Positions 1-12,113 of a DNA stretch of 64,000 nt are shown one piece after another. The stretch is from Liquidambar formosana (Eukaryota > Streptophyta > Magnoliopsida > Saxifragales > Altingiaceae). Positions within the stretch are counted from its first letter, which is position 1. Each line of letters begins with the position of its first letter. The DNA lies in the NCBI GenBank assembly GCA_039720395.1, contig JBBPBK010000057.1, positions 248,001-312,000 on the forward strand. Reading direction: 5' to 3'. The notes beneath the pieces are model-generated. The model saw nothing but the letters and a program-made list of their open reading frames with translations. It was not told where the DNA came from and did no database searches. A program made the position numbers and the translations under genes.

Positions 1-1299
1 TTTCCTCCATGGCTGAACCTAGGGTTTGGAACCCTAGGTCAATTCTCTTCTACTCCTCTTCTAATTGATGGTTAAGTGTAGCCATGGATGCAATAGGTTG
101 CATAGGGTTTGAGTTTGGAGAAGAAGAATAAGGAAACTAGGGTTTTATAAAACTGTTATGAACAGTTTTCATGGTAGCCATGAAAAATCGTCATCTTGTT
201 TTGCATGCCGAATTCAGAGTTCTTCTCCAAAATTTTCGAGCCATATATGGTTAGAAAGCTCTTTGAATCAGCTTTCCAACCCAACAAACGGTGCGTCAAT
301 CCGAGTTCTGTAGTGAAAGTTATGAATTTTTTACTACAGGCTGTCTGGAAAGACAGTTTTGCTCGGGAATGATGCAATAGCCACAACTTTGAGTTATTGA
401 TGGAGATCAAAGGCATGGCAATGGTTGCCACCACTTGGGTTATGTTCTAGACATGGTAGGGAAAGGTTCCCAAGCATTTAGATGCATCATAATTGGATTA
501 AGATGCCAGAACAGAAGGAAGAAGGAGAAGAACACCATGGAGGCTGAATCTGGGTTTTAGAACCCAAAGGTTCTTGCAATTAATTCTAATTAAAGCTGCT
601 GTATTTATGATGGCAAATAATTATAGGATCATTATATATCATGTGTATATGATTTTCTTTAAGTTTCAAAAAGGTTTTGATGGAAAAAGATTCAAAAAGT
701 TTGAAAATTTTTCATGAACAGCATAGCAGAATTTTTCTGCAGAAAAGTCATCAATGGAGTTTTGATTAGAACTTGAGTTAGGGAACTCCAAATTGCATGA
801 AACCAATTGCATTAGTTTCCTAAGACATGTAGGATACTGGGAAAATTCGTTTGGTAGCCTGACTTAATCATCTTGCTGGGTTTTAAATCAATTTCTGACC
901 ATGGACAGTATGCTGTCAAATTCTGGGCAGCCTACTGTTGTTTTAATTGTTTAGAACAATTGGTGATGATATGATCATCCAAACCTCTTCTATTAGCTTA
1001 GTATTTCATGTAGGGACATGATACAAAAGCTGGTTTCAATGGAGGAGTCGAATTGATAAGGATTTAGAAGCTATTGTGACCTTCAAGGTCTGCAACAATG
1101 GCTCCAGCAATGGGTTTTGGAAACCCTGATTGTTCTTGATGATGGCAGCCACTTCCACCACTTCTCACATGTCTAGAGGCTTGTCCCACACCCCTAGGAT
1201 GTTCTCCCATGACTGGCCATGGCCTCCCACAGTCGTTGGTGGCCATGGCAGCCTAGCCAAGCTCAGGCAGCCCCCTGGTAGTGACGGCTGCATAGAGTT

Positions 1300-1880
1300 A
1301 AGGATGAAACCCTAATTTTGAGTTAATGATGAAACCCTAATTTCATTATGGCATTAATTAAAACCCTAATTGGAATATTAATTACCTTAATTAAGAGTTA
1401 ATGATTGGTCATTAAATGACCAATCATGGTTATTAATTGTTAGGGCATAATTAATACCATTAATGATGTCTAGGGTTAGGGTTTTTGATAACCCTAATTA
1501 GTGTAATTAATTAAGGGTAATAAATACCCTATTTGGCATTAATTAAACCCTAATCCCTTTTATTAAATACCGTATGAACCTAGGGTTTTAATGATTGGTC
1601 ATTAAATGACCAATCATAAGGCATTTAATGATTAGGGCTTGCATTTAGGGTTTAGGGTTATGCATTTAGGGTTTAGGGTTTTGGGAAACCCTAATGCACT
1701 AATTCATCATTTAATTGATTTTATTTAATTCCCATGTTAATTATTTAATTAATATTGATTAATTTTATAATGTTTTAAATGGTTTAAAATATAATTGGGG
1801 ATTAAATTAAAATCTGGAAATTCTTAATTAAATGAAATTGTTTTGTTTAAATAAGGAAACCCTAATATTGGATATTAGAG
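1300..1880 (+). repeat. Telo-box and CCAAT-palindrome zone of copia A
   Basis: An AT-rich stretch dense in AAACCCTAA/TTAGGGTTT motifs, including two neighbouring blocks of GCATTTAGGGTTTAGGGTT at 1641-1680. It holds two identical palindromes at 1401-1427 and 1591-1617, each with 13-bp arms (ATGATTGGTCATT and its complement) around a single base, and each carrying a CCAAT box on both strands. The same zone is present in copies B (about 21950-22390) and C (about 47080-47520). Telo-boxes and CCAAT boxes are known plant regulatory motifs; a regulatory role here is inference. Confidence 0.6.
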
Positions 1881-2984
1881 TTATTTTAGGAAACTTTATA
1901 TGTTTCTATTAATTTGATTAATTGAAACTAAATGTCTTAAATGTTAAGACTTTATTTAATTCTGGATATTTTTGTTTAAACCTAATAAGATTAGGATGCA
2001 TTAATGAGATTAATGTAAATCATTCAAGAGAATTACCATAATGCCCATATGTCTTAATGCTTACAGTTTTTCTTTACATTATGCAATGAGATTGTATGTA
2101 TGTGTTTGGATGATGATTTTGGACTATACCCCTTAAACCAATTGTGATTGGCCGTCTTATGAATGGGTTGTAATAATTTTTCAAGAGTTATAATTTTATT
2201 ATGGTGATGTAATTTATTATTTGGGGTTTGCATGCCACCTTCCCTCTCTCTCTATCATTCTCTTATGTAACCCACATTCCCCTCATGTATCCCTTTCTAT
2301 ATATTACGTAAATGTTATTAGTCGAGAGCGCACTAAGGAGCATGGTGGACCCAAAGGAGTATGATGGAGCCCAACAAGCCAATGGTGAAGACCATCAAGT
2401 CAAGGGAGCAGATTGAAGGACTTGAAAGCTTAGAGAAGTCTTTCAAGAAAGCATACATGTTACGAATGGTTTATTTAACGATCACCTACACCCACCTTAG
2501 ACCTTGGATTCAATCTATTGGCTTGGATTGAATCCTCTCAAAGTCCATAATCATCATAGTGGGAGCTTTTATTTATGAGATAATTGTATTAGCTCAAATA
2601 CCATAGTTTGGTATATGTTACCTATTCACTTAGGGACTAATATCAAAATATGGTACTTTATATATGTTGATATATAATAGCATGCGATGTATGATTTATA
2701 ATAGCATGAGATGTATGATTATAAATAGCATAATTTATATGTTTAAATTTTGATACATAGGATGCATGTTAATTTGATGAGACCCTTTAAAACCCCTCTT
2801 ATTTAATATTAAGTTGAAAATGGAGAAGTCATTGGGGAATGAATTCTTCATTGCCTTCCATCATTATAGGATCATCTAACGTCCCTTAATGTGGGTACCT
2901 GGCTGCAGACATGTAGGAGCTACCCATGTTAAAGACATTACTTGAAACTATCACATATGAGATATCATGGGGTGCCTAAACTGG

Positions 2985-3203
2985 TATATACCAAGAAACT
3001 AACATGTAAGGTATATATTCGGTGAAACATACCTGTGTGAATGATGGGTTTAACTTAACTAGGGAAGTATTCCAAGAAACTAACATGTGAGGTGTATGTT
3101 CCCTAGAGGCAAAATGATTGGAACTTGCTTATGAAGCAATAGATAAAGAGTTGTCTTCTTATTATGGGTTAGAAGTCAAGAAACTAACATGTGAGGCTTC
3201 TAG
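2985..3203 (+). repeat. Three hairpins sharing one 17-nt loop (copia A)
   Basis: Three inverted repeats lie at 2985-3017, 3059-3106 and 3169-3203. All enclose the same loop, AAGAAACTAACATGTGA (one base differs in the first). The stems differ: TATATACC with GGTATATA, CTAGGGAA with TTCCCTAG as the outer part, and TTAGAAGTC with GGCTTCTAG (one T-G pair). The same three structures occur in copies B and C. They lie in a non-coding part of the element about 3 kb after the primer binding site. Function unknown. Confidence 0.7.
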
Positions 3204-5984
3204 GTCACAGTGGGACCCCAATCCCCATTAGGAATGAGATTCCCGAATTCCATTAGAGGGTGTATGGAATTTGATAAAATAGTCGGAGGTATCATATGAT
3301 TAAAGACCCAATCATTATGGATAAAAATGAAATCTAATTCTTTGTTTATGTAGATTACCTAATTACTCACTTCAAAACCCCTATTTCCTAATATAGGATA
3401 TTGATAGTTTGACTAAACCTGATTTCTTTGATTGACTTAGGAAATTGAGAATTGTTCTCAATTTCAAAAGATTGTTTATATACTATTAGGCCTTTTATTA
3501 AAGGCCCTCCATAAAACATCTTAAGAAGAAAAAGACACTATGCGCAATTGGCATCTTGTTGCCATGCTATATGATAGTATTGATGACTAATGAGTTTCAG
3601 AAGCAAAATTAGTCAATGCAAGTGCCTTTGATGTCCTACATCACATACAAAGGTTGTATTATGAGTGAAATAATACTATAAAGTATAGTACTTGTAAAGG
3701 ACTTCTTCTGGACTAGGATGTAATAAAAGTTATTTATTAATAATCATTCTTTTGAAAAATGATTAATCACATAGAATAGCTTGAGAAGCTAGACGTGATT
3801 TAAAATGGAAGCATAGAGGAAAGCAAGTCTTGAAAAGTCAAAGACAAAGAAATATAATTATTTTGTAGTAAATATAAGGTATTGTAAAGGGAACTTGATA
3901 AAGTATCAGTCTTCCTAGAAGAACCAAACTTTTGAAGTTTTGGTTCATGCTCTAAACTAAATTGTTGGTTAGTTCTGCTTCTTGGTTTTTGGATTCTAGT
4001 ATAATCTAAATCAAAGCAGAAAGTTAAGTAGATAATAAGTTACCTTCAAAAATTTTAATAGAGCAAGAGTTGCTAGATTAATTTTGGGAACTTATTTCTT
4101 AACTAAGTCATTTAAGACATTTTAGAAATTTGATTTCCGAATTTAAATGACTAATTAGAGCGAATGCAACATATTCCGAGAATACAAGAGATGTAGAGAC
4201 TCTCATTTAAATGTAACGATTATGACTTGGTTATGAGATGACCAAACCCATCTTTTACTTGGTGAAGTGAATAAGTTACATTTATAATTTGACTATACAT
4301 TGTGATGTATACAGTCATGTAGAGCATGCATTCAATTATAGTAGACTCATCTTAGAATACCATAGCTCAATGGTGAATCTAAGAGAACAAATTGAACCCT
4401 ATTAAGATATGGTTTGATCCATGATGAGTTTTACTAATGTATCCATCTAGGATATACCTAAAAATTGCTACATATTGATAATTTAGGGTTCACTCCAGTT
4501 TTGTCCCAATTATATCAGATATGATATGGGAAGAAACCCAACTTAAAGAAGTTAAGGCTTGGGCATGTGCTACGTTTGTCTGGAAACATAATGTAGACAA
4601 TCTGGAAATAAGGTCAAGTAAGTGTTGAATTGTGGTATATCCTAAAAGTGGTTGGGATAGTATTTCTATTACTCTAATGAACAAAAAGTTGTCCATTAGG
4701 ATGATTGCTGGATTTTCTTGAGAAAGAGTTCATTCAAGAAAGATGCAAAAGTAGATAGAATTTACAGAATTGTTTGTAAAGCCACAAACCAACAAAGATC
4801 CAACCCTTGCCCCTATTGAGGCAAAACCTTTAATTACACCACATTCTTTTCATAGATCAAATTGGATATTTCTTTAACATAAGAGAGATATTGTATCTCC
4901 ATTAAAATGTGAAAGAATTGTTCTTTGGTGATAAAGATCACCAAGATAATCCTATTGATTATGATTAGGCGATGTTTGACATCAACTTGAGAAATGACTA
5001 AGAGTCATTAAATCCAATATGGACACGTAGAGATCTAAAAGGCTTGGCTATTTAAGAATGTTTTCAACATAGGCAAAAAGTTGTCTATAAAGAAACTTGT
5101 TTGATAATAGTTATGCTGAAATCCATTTGGATCTTGTTATCTATAAACACACATTTTGAATATGAGATATGTCAAAAAGGATATAAAGATGTTATATCAA
5201 ATGGTGAAAAACCATAAAAGTATTTAAGTTATAGAAGTCTATTAATAGACTACAAGGTTCTCATAATTAGAACATCTATAAAGTTGAAGTAATCAAATTG
5301 TTTGATTTCTCTCATTGTATAGATGGACCATGAGTGTATAAAAGGTTAGTGGGAGTACGATCGTTTTTCTTTATCCTATCAATAAGAGGACATCCTAATC
5401 ATTATGAATGATATATAAATGTTATCTAATGTGAAGTTTTAGTTTTTGAGAAAAACTTCTTCATGAAAGATTTGGTAGAAGCATCCAACAAGATCTATAG
5501 AGATAGATCATATAGATTGCTAAGTATCTACAAGTCATTAAACATAGTTGAAATGTTGAAGGAGTTCAACATGGAGAATTCTAAGGGAGGTCTGAGTTAC
5601 TTCAGATAAGAATTCATTATTCAAGGGCATGTGCCCTAGGATAACACAAGTAAGGTTCTTAAAGTGTTAAGAAGCCTTATTCAACACTATGTATTGAACC
5701 TGATATCTATTATGTTGTAATTGTTACAAATAGTTATCAGTCAATTCAAATTTGGAATATTGAATTGTATATGGAAATTGTAAACTCATAGTAGATGGGT
5801 ATACGGATTTGGATATAATCCATATGGGGTATATTTTATATTCACTTTAATTAATGAAATACTTAATGGAAGAACTATATGAAAGATACAGTAGATTCCA
5901 TTATTGAGGGTGAATTAATTGTCGCATTGTCTAGGAGACTGTTTGGATCTATAAGTTCATTTAGAACTTGGAGTTGTTCCTTCC

Positions 5985-6250
5985 ATTGAGTTGCCCACAC
6001 CTTGTTTTGTGACAACAATGGGTCTATATCTCAAGTATAGGAATCACGGTCTCATCAAAAGTCCAAACACATAGAGCGACAATTCCAAGTGATTAGAGGA
6101 ATCATTGGAAGAGGTAATAGATACATTACAGAAGATATTATCTACATAAGTTTTTGTAGACCTACTGACTAAAGCTTTAAAACATAATTGGTTATGTCTA
6201 AGACCAACATCTTGAGAAGATAGGTATGCGATACATGGTCGATTGGCTTT
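5985..6250 (+). pseudogene. Relic of copia pol C-terminus (RNase H), copy A
   Basis: Short conserved words of the copia RNase H end can be read with frame changes between them. They are a TGTGACAACAATGGGTCT block (C-D-N-N-G-S), then a block reading K-S-K-H-I-E-R-Q, then a block corresponding to F-V-D-P-L-T-K-A-L with substitutions. The PPT follows directly, the normal order for copia pol. No frame stays open through the stretch. The equivalent relics are at about 17410-17680 in copy B and 42540-42810 in copy C, on the minus strand. Recognition is by eye and by order of motifs. Confidence 0.6.
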
Positions 6251-6251
6251 A

Positions 6252-6266
6252 GTGCAAGTGGGAGAT
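6252..6266 (+). other. Polypurine tract, copia A
   Basis: GTGCAAGTGGGAGAT lies directly before the TGTTAGG start of the LTR. It is the same in copies B and C (complement at 17393-17407 and 42522-42536). This is the expected site for plus-strand DNA priming. Confidence 0.8.
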
Positions 6267-7865
6267 TGTTAGGATTATGCCCTAGAGCCAATCATAGAGA
6301 TGATTGTTTAGGGATTAGGAACAATCATTTGATTTCATTTATGTATGTCACATTTATTATTGATTTAATAAAAGGGCTTATTCTATTATGTTTATATGCA
6401 TCATTTATATTTACATAATATGTCCACGGAGTTAGAGTTGAGAATATGGAATTACAAAGAGTTGTAATTTTGAGACTGTAAATATATCTCTATACTAAAT
6501 TCCTGAAGCATTCCTAGTTGAAGGTTTACTATGATGGACAATAATGAACCATAGGACTAGCACTTGTTAGGTTGACTCTATAGGAGGATAGCTAGTCTCA
6601 AGCTATTTGTGTGGAGACACTACAACCAACAAGTGGGTGCCTATTACGAGAATAGGTACACTGAATGTGACCAAAGATATGAGATAAAATGAATGGAGTT
6701 TTATCCTGCCTGTCAATCAGTTTCTCATTGTTATAGTGGTACAAGTAATCCTTAGACCTGAGACACCATAGTTGTCTTATGCATGTAGCTTTAGAAGTTT
6801 GATAACACTAAGTGCAGATCCTATTCAGGGGTCTGTAAAGGTGTTCATTGGCCCTACTGCTATGTGTATGAAGGCATGTGAGTGATCAACAAGGGATCCA
6901 TCACTCTCAGGAAAAAGAGAGAGAATGTCTCATATAGCATTCATAATATAACTCATTAAATCCATGGCCATGGTAGGATGAATATGAAAAGAGTTTCATG
7001 AGTTCATCAATGAGTTGATATCTATGAATGAGTATAAAGTAATTGAACTAGGGACTTAACAGACTTCCATGTCCTATTAGTTCAATTGGAGACATTATGT
7101 TGAAGGAAGGATGCAATTGTAACCTATAAACTATAACAGAAGGGTTCTTTGTAAATGACTATTCACCTTATTAAGGACCACACCATGAGCCATATGCTAG
7201 GTGTTACTCATGGTTAGTAGAAGCCCTAATTGATATAAATGAGTTATAATCAATTAGGGAATTGGAAGGAGTTCCAATTAAACCCTAAATGGAAAGAGTT
7301 CCATTGTGCACATCTTGTGCTATTCCTACTACTTGATGATGTGAACCCAATGGGTCACACACTGATCATGCAAGATGAGCTTTTAAGTCTATGAGAGAAA
7401 GGGTATGAGTGCATGAAGAATAGTTCTTTGAGGCTATGTTTGTATTTGATATAAACAATAGGGGTTATTGTGCAATTTAGGGAAATTGCACAAAACCCTA
7501 AAAGGGTTTCCCCCCTAGGGCCGGCCCCTTTAGTGTGGACTATTTAAGTCACACTATGATGTGTGACATCATAACTTTTAGAAGAGACCAAGGGCTAGCC
7601 AAAATTTCCAGCCTCCCTCTCTCTCTCTCCTCTCTTCTCCTACACTAGCAACAACAAGGAAAAGGAGGAAAGGACTTGAAGCTCTAGCTAGGTGTGGATA
7701 CCGTTGGAGGCAGCACACTTGGGCTGCTCATTCACTGCTGTCCGGAATCAAAGCTTGGAGCAAAAAGGAGAAGACAAAAATTCTGTAAGTATTCTAACCC
7801 TCTTTGTAGTTAGGGTTTGATTTTGTGTTATGCATAGTTAGATTCATATGTATAGCGTGTTTGCA
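6267..7865 (+). repeat. LTR of copia copy A (chimeric 3' end)
   Basis: The LTR starts with TGTTAGGATTATGCCC and aligns along most of its length with the four 1658-bp LTRs of copies B and C, but it is clearly more diverged, with several small indels. After the word GTTATGCATAGTTAGATTCAT (about 7830-7848) it stops matching. Where B and C continue for about 75 bp to CCCAACA, this copy has only about 18 bp, ending in TTTGCA. The next bases look like a primer binding site. The U3 TATA region is TATTTAAG at about 7541. A CT-rich microsatellite lies near 7612-7640. Length is about 1599 bp. Confidence 0.75.
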
Positions 7866-7866
7866 T

Positions 7867-7879
7867 TGGTATTAGAGCC
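7867..7879 (+). other. Primer-binding-site-like sequence after LTR A
   Basis: TGGTATTAGAGCC sits one base after the LTR end. In copies B and C, TGGTATCAGAGCC sits one base after the 5' LTR, which is the classical complement of the initiator tRNA-Met 3' end. The match is 12 of 13. A true 3' LTR should be followed by host DNA, so this LTR also serves, or once served, as a 5' LTR of a second element. Confidence 0.6.
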
Positions 7880-9711
7880 ATAGTTTTGTTGGTTCAGCTA
7901 ATAGTTCCCATGGTTATGTTCTCTTTCTAAAAACACTATTGATGGGTTTCTTAAAAAATGAATTTTTAAAGTGGTTTTTACCCGAAATATTTTATGTGGT
8001 ACGGTTATGTTCTCCTATGTGTGAGGAACATTCCCATCAAGTTTCAAGAGAAATTGATGTGTATTTTGAGAGAAAACACGAACCCTTGTTTTTGAAAATT
8101 GTGTTTTTTTCCAAAACTTGGGGTTGCTTTTTAATGTACCTAGACCTATTATTAATGGATATAATTGGTATATTCGTAATCTATATTACGAGGGCTTTCC
8201 AACAACATATTATTTGTGCAATTTAGATACCATATGTGAAAAATATGAGCCAAGAAGGTGGCTCATTGAACATACAAATCTGGTGTGAATTTGCCGTAGA
8301 AAATGAAGTGCAGAAAATTGTGACACCCACTCTCTCCTATTGGAGAGTGCGAGAGAGTGTGGAGGCTGTAGAACTCCGATTTGCATGCCATTTTTTTTTC
8401 TAAATTCATAAAATTTAATTTATGATTTTTTGGTAATTTTAAAAGTTTTTATGTTTACCAGAAAATTTATTATAAAATTCTAGTAGAAAACATGAATAAT
8501 GAGAACCCCACTTGCTCGCGTGGGAGTACGTGCATGGATGTTTGGTGGCTTAGAAAATTTGTAAATTATTTTTAAGGCTTGTTTATTACCCTGGCTTACT
8601 GTAGCTCCCAAACCAACTTCTGGATTTTTTATTTAGTTAATTTTTGTGTATTTTTCCTTATCGAAAAATAAAATAAAATTAGTTTATGCAAAATAAAATT
8701 TCCAAAGGCTGTTTTAATTTTGTTTGACCATATGGGAGTGAGAATATGTCATTGGAAGAGCTACGCAACTTGGATTTATTGTGCATCACCTAATTATATG
8801 TGGTAATTAATTAATTAATTAGTGTAATTAATTATTTTATTGCGTTACGCAATTTAATTGCTGCCAACGCTTCACCTGTCGTATGAGACTTATTGGTACA
8901 CTCCCACAGGGGTTGAACGTGGCCTAACCATCCATTTAAAAGACCTTTTTTGATTGTTATGTATTAGCATATTAGTTCTAGGATTAAATAGTTGGCTTTT
9001 TAGTAAATTTGGAAAGAGCTTGTGTTCTCTTTGCTTTTGGTGTATAAGATTATTCTGTAAGGCATAATGTGTGGCGTGGCATCCCCATTTATTTATTCAT
9101 TGCAGTAGATCCATTGTAGTAGGATTTTTGAAAATATAATGTATTATATCATGTACAATTTTGAAAAGCCATGTAAAGGGATGTGTTTCGTGATGCACAT
9201 TATGTATGTAAAATTTTCTTAGCATAGGTTCTAAAATTTACCAATCTGGTTCAATGTAGGGACCTGTATGCTTATTTTTGTGGAGCAATTTATTATATTA
9301 TTATGTTAATATAATACTGTGGATGTTATTAGTTAAGAATTTGTACCTCTTAATATGTATATTTGTTCGAAAAACAATTGAGAAATACTCCTAACCTACA
9401 CTATCGAGAGATGATTATGAATAATAGCAACAATTTTCAATATTGGTGTGTGGGAAGTGATAATACTTTTCATTTGAGTTTTCTGAACGAATAGAAAGAT
9501 GTATAAATAATAATGTCAACCCTATGCAATATGAATGAAATGATGACTAGCATACATATGGCTTAAAAAATCAATACCTTTTAAATGAGCAAGTGCTCCT
9601 GGATATTTTGACCAGTTTTGTGATCCGACTTGTGGATGGGTATACGACCCTACATTGTCTTGACTTTGTGAGTTTGAGGCCTACCATTCTTAATTAAAGA
9701 TAGATCGTAGT

Positions 9712-9839
9712 GTGCGCTTTACTATGCTAAGTATCATGCTTGTTGATTATATTGGGAAAACTGTATTGCACCACATGCGCTTTATTATGTTAAGTAGCAT
9801 TCTTATTAATCTAATAGGGGAGTATGTATACTACATTGT
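9712..9839 (+). repeat. Imperfect 63-bp tandem duplication
   Basis: Two adjoining units start at 9712 and 9775, each beginning with a GCGCTTTAxTATGxTAAGTA word, and they diverge towards the end. The unit is a multiple of three, so both open with similar peptides (MRFTMLS and MRFIMLS), but no gene is supported. The gypsy LTR G starts exactly where a third unit would begin. Confidence 0.55.
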
Positions 9840-11919
9840 TGTGGACCCTAAAAAAGTGGCCCACATCGGGTTGAAAACAGAGTCGCCACCTCATTTTTTT
9901 AAAGGAAAAGAGGAAAACCCTAAAATGTTTTATTTTCCAAAACAAGTGACTCCATGCTTAAAATGGTAAGGCAAAAGATCTTTTGGAAACCAAAGATTGT
10001 GGATTCGGAGGCTAAGTTACGATATGGGAAGGTTCTAGGCAAAGCCTATAGGCACCCATATCGCCCTAAACGGTTTCTTAATTTAATTGGGCTAAATCAA
10101 AGTCTTAAGCACACATAAAATATCAATTAGCATCACAAAACAGTATGCATATCATCCATTCACTCATCCACATAAGCAAATAAATCAAAGAAAAAGAGAA
10201 AAGAGAAAAGGGGGAAAGAAAACCTAGGATACTTAGTATCCTAGGGCGGACTTGAACCTTACAAAGAGCGCCTACGTACCATGTATGGAAATATATGGAT
10301 CAAAGTCCATGTAGTTCGAAAGGGAATAGGGTTATAACCTAATAGCGGCCTATGGTAAACCCTAAGTTTCCTTTCAAGAATAAAAGAATTTCTAAAGATA
10401 AATGATTCTCAAAAGCTCTTTAGAAAATATGGGATTTCAATAAAGATAGAAACTTTGATTTAAAAAGCATTTTTTTGTAAAGGAAACTATAGAGATATAC
10501 CATATCCCCCTATTAGGAAATAACCCTAAGAGGGAGAAAGCGAAAGATTCAAGGAAGAAAAGATGAATTAGGGCACCTTCATATCCTACTTACCTTAAAC
10601 AAAAGCAACTTATCAAAATAACCACCCTATTGCATAAGGTAATTACTTTATTTGCAAGATTTCATCTCGCAATAGCCAAAATAATCACCCCACATTGGTG
10701 GGGTAATTGCACCTGTTATATCCCACTTTCTATGGGTTTGTACCTGTCAAGCACCTGCAATTTGCATGCAAAACACACCAAAAACACCAACAAACCAACC
10801 TAGTTTCTAACCAAGCAATTATCATGCTTAAACATAGGCTATCACATGCTCAAAATATGTCATTAAGGACAGTAAACAGATCTGGACGGAATTGAAATAA
10901 AGCTCAAAATCACCCACAAGTCATGTAAATAACATGAATCATGAACTAACTAAAACCCTAATTTGGCCCTATTTGCAGTGACATGCAAAAAACCCTAAAT
11001 CAACTATATGAATGTAGAAAAGATCATAGTTATCTAATATGCAACACATATATAGCAACTATGAAGAAAAACTAAAGAAAATCCCTAAGCTACCATGCTA
11101 TATGCAACTTTCCTAAAACAAGGATGAATGAAACCCTAGAATCACAATTGTGCATAAAATCACATAAAATAACTATAAATCATGCAAAACCAAATATGAA
11201 CAGCCTTTTAATCATGTATATTAACCAATAGAAGCATCAATACATGATAAAGATATAGGCTTGCACATGAAATATAGCTATTCTAAGCAAAACCCCTATT
11301 TCAGCACAAGAAAAACCCTAGAATCCCAACTTCACATGAAATCACATGAAATAACCCTCTAGCATGCAAAACAGCCCATGAACATCATCCTAATCATGCA
11401 TATAATCTAATAGAAGCATCATCACATGATAAAAATATATGCTTTAACATGCAAAAGAGTTATTTCATGTAGAAAACTAATTTCAGCACCATGGAAACCC
11501 TAGAATCACAAACTCACATAAAATCACATGGAATAATCCTATAACATGCATAACTAATCATGAATGATATTTTTATCACATATATTAACCAGTAGAAGCA
11601 TCAACATATGATAAAAATACTAACTTGAATATGCATTAGAATTATTCTAAGTGAAAACCTAGTTTCAACATGAAAGAGAAGGAGATATAGCTATGGTGCA
11701 GTTCCCTTGCTGCTATAGAGTCCTCCTCTCCTCTTATGAACTGCTGGAAACACTCTCCTTCAAGCTTTCATGCAAAGCTCCAGCCCTCCTTCAAGCTCTC
11801 TCTCTCTCTCTTTCTCGCACTCAGAAATTAGGTTAAACTACCCTAAGGATGAATGTAATTGCCTCTAGGTGCCTCCAAGTCTCTCTAAGTGCCTCCCATA
11901 ATGCTGAAGTATAAGGGGG

Positions 11920-11927
11920 TATTTATA
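11920..11927 (-). promoter_or_regulatory. TATA box of LTR G
   Basis: TATAAATA on the minus strand, in the same LTR position as in H (52776-52783). It is the likely core promoter of U3. Confidence 0.55.
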
Positions 11928-12113
11928 GAGTTTGAGGGGAATCCCTCAATGGTTGGGATTAAAACCTTAGGTATTGATCCAAGGGTTCTTAGAGACTCCC
12001 TTGGGGCTCAAGTAGGTCAATTAGGGTTAAAAATAAAGTGGAATGGCGGCTGGAGGCGGACAAGTTCGAGAAAATAGGAGGGAGTCCGCTTCAGCACTCA
12101 AAAAAGGAAAGAG

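Larger units (their letters stand above)
1..6266 (+). mobile_element. Copia element copy A, internal region (partial)
   Basis: This is the internal part of a Ty1/copia element in + orientation. Its first base matches the place about 100 bp after the primer binding site in copies B and C, so its 5' LTR lies before the window. It aligns by eye along its whole length with the reverse complements of 17393-23766 and 42522-48911. No ORF above about 95 codons exists, so it is not coding as it stands. Relics of copia pol are visible near the end: an RNase H-like CDNNGS block, a KSKHIER-like block and a final stretch leading into the PPT. The first 1.3 kb holds short conserved blocks, 1300-1880 is a telo-box and CCAAT-palindrome zone, and 2985-3203 holds three hairpins. 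Family assignment rests on the PBS type, PPT and RNase H relic. Sure of element, less sure of clade. Confidence 0.85.
7866..9839 (+). other. Unassigned AT-rich region, possible copia leader
   Basis: No protein family was recognised in about 2 kb. The first bases are PBS-like, so the start may be the leader of a second copia-type element with a different internal region. The rest is AT-rich with scattered short open frames of up to 95 codons that resemble nothing I know. A short inverted repeat of CACTCTC type lies near 8328-8360. An imperfect 63-bp tandem duplication ends at the right border. Confidence 0.35.

Noticed and set aside
156..434. 92-codon ORF on the minus strand, also in copies B (23227-23505) and C (48372-48650)
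   Set aside because: It is antisense to the element, fits no family, and is kept only because the copies are recent duplicates.
1641..1680. True telomere or large interstitial telomeric array
   Set aside because: Only a few TTTAGGG-like units broken by GCA words, repeated identically in each copia copy; part of the element.
8328..8360. CT/GA inverted repeat as a possible MITE end or terminator
   Set aside because: Short, low complexity and single copy in the window; no terminal repeats or target duplication.
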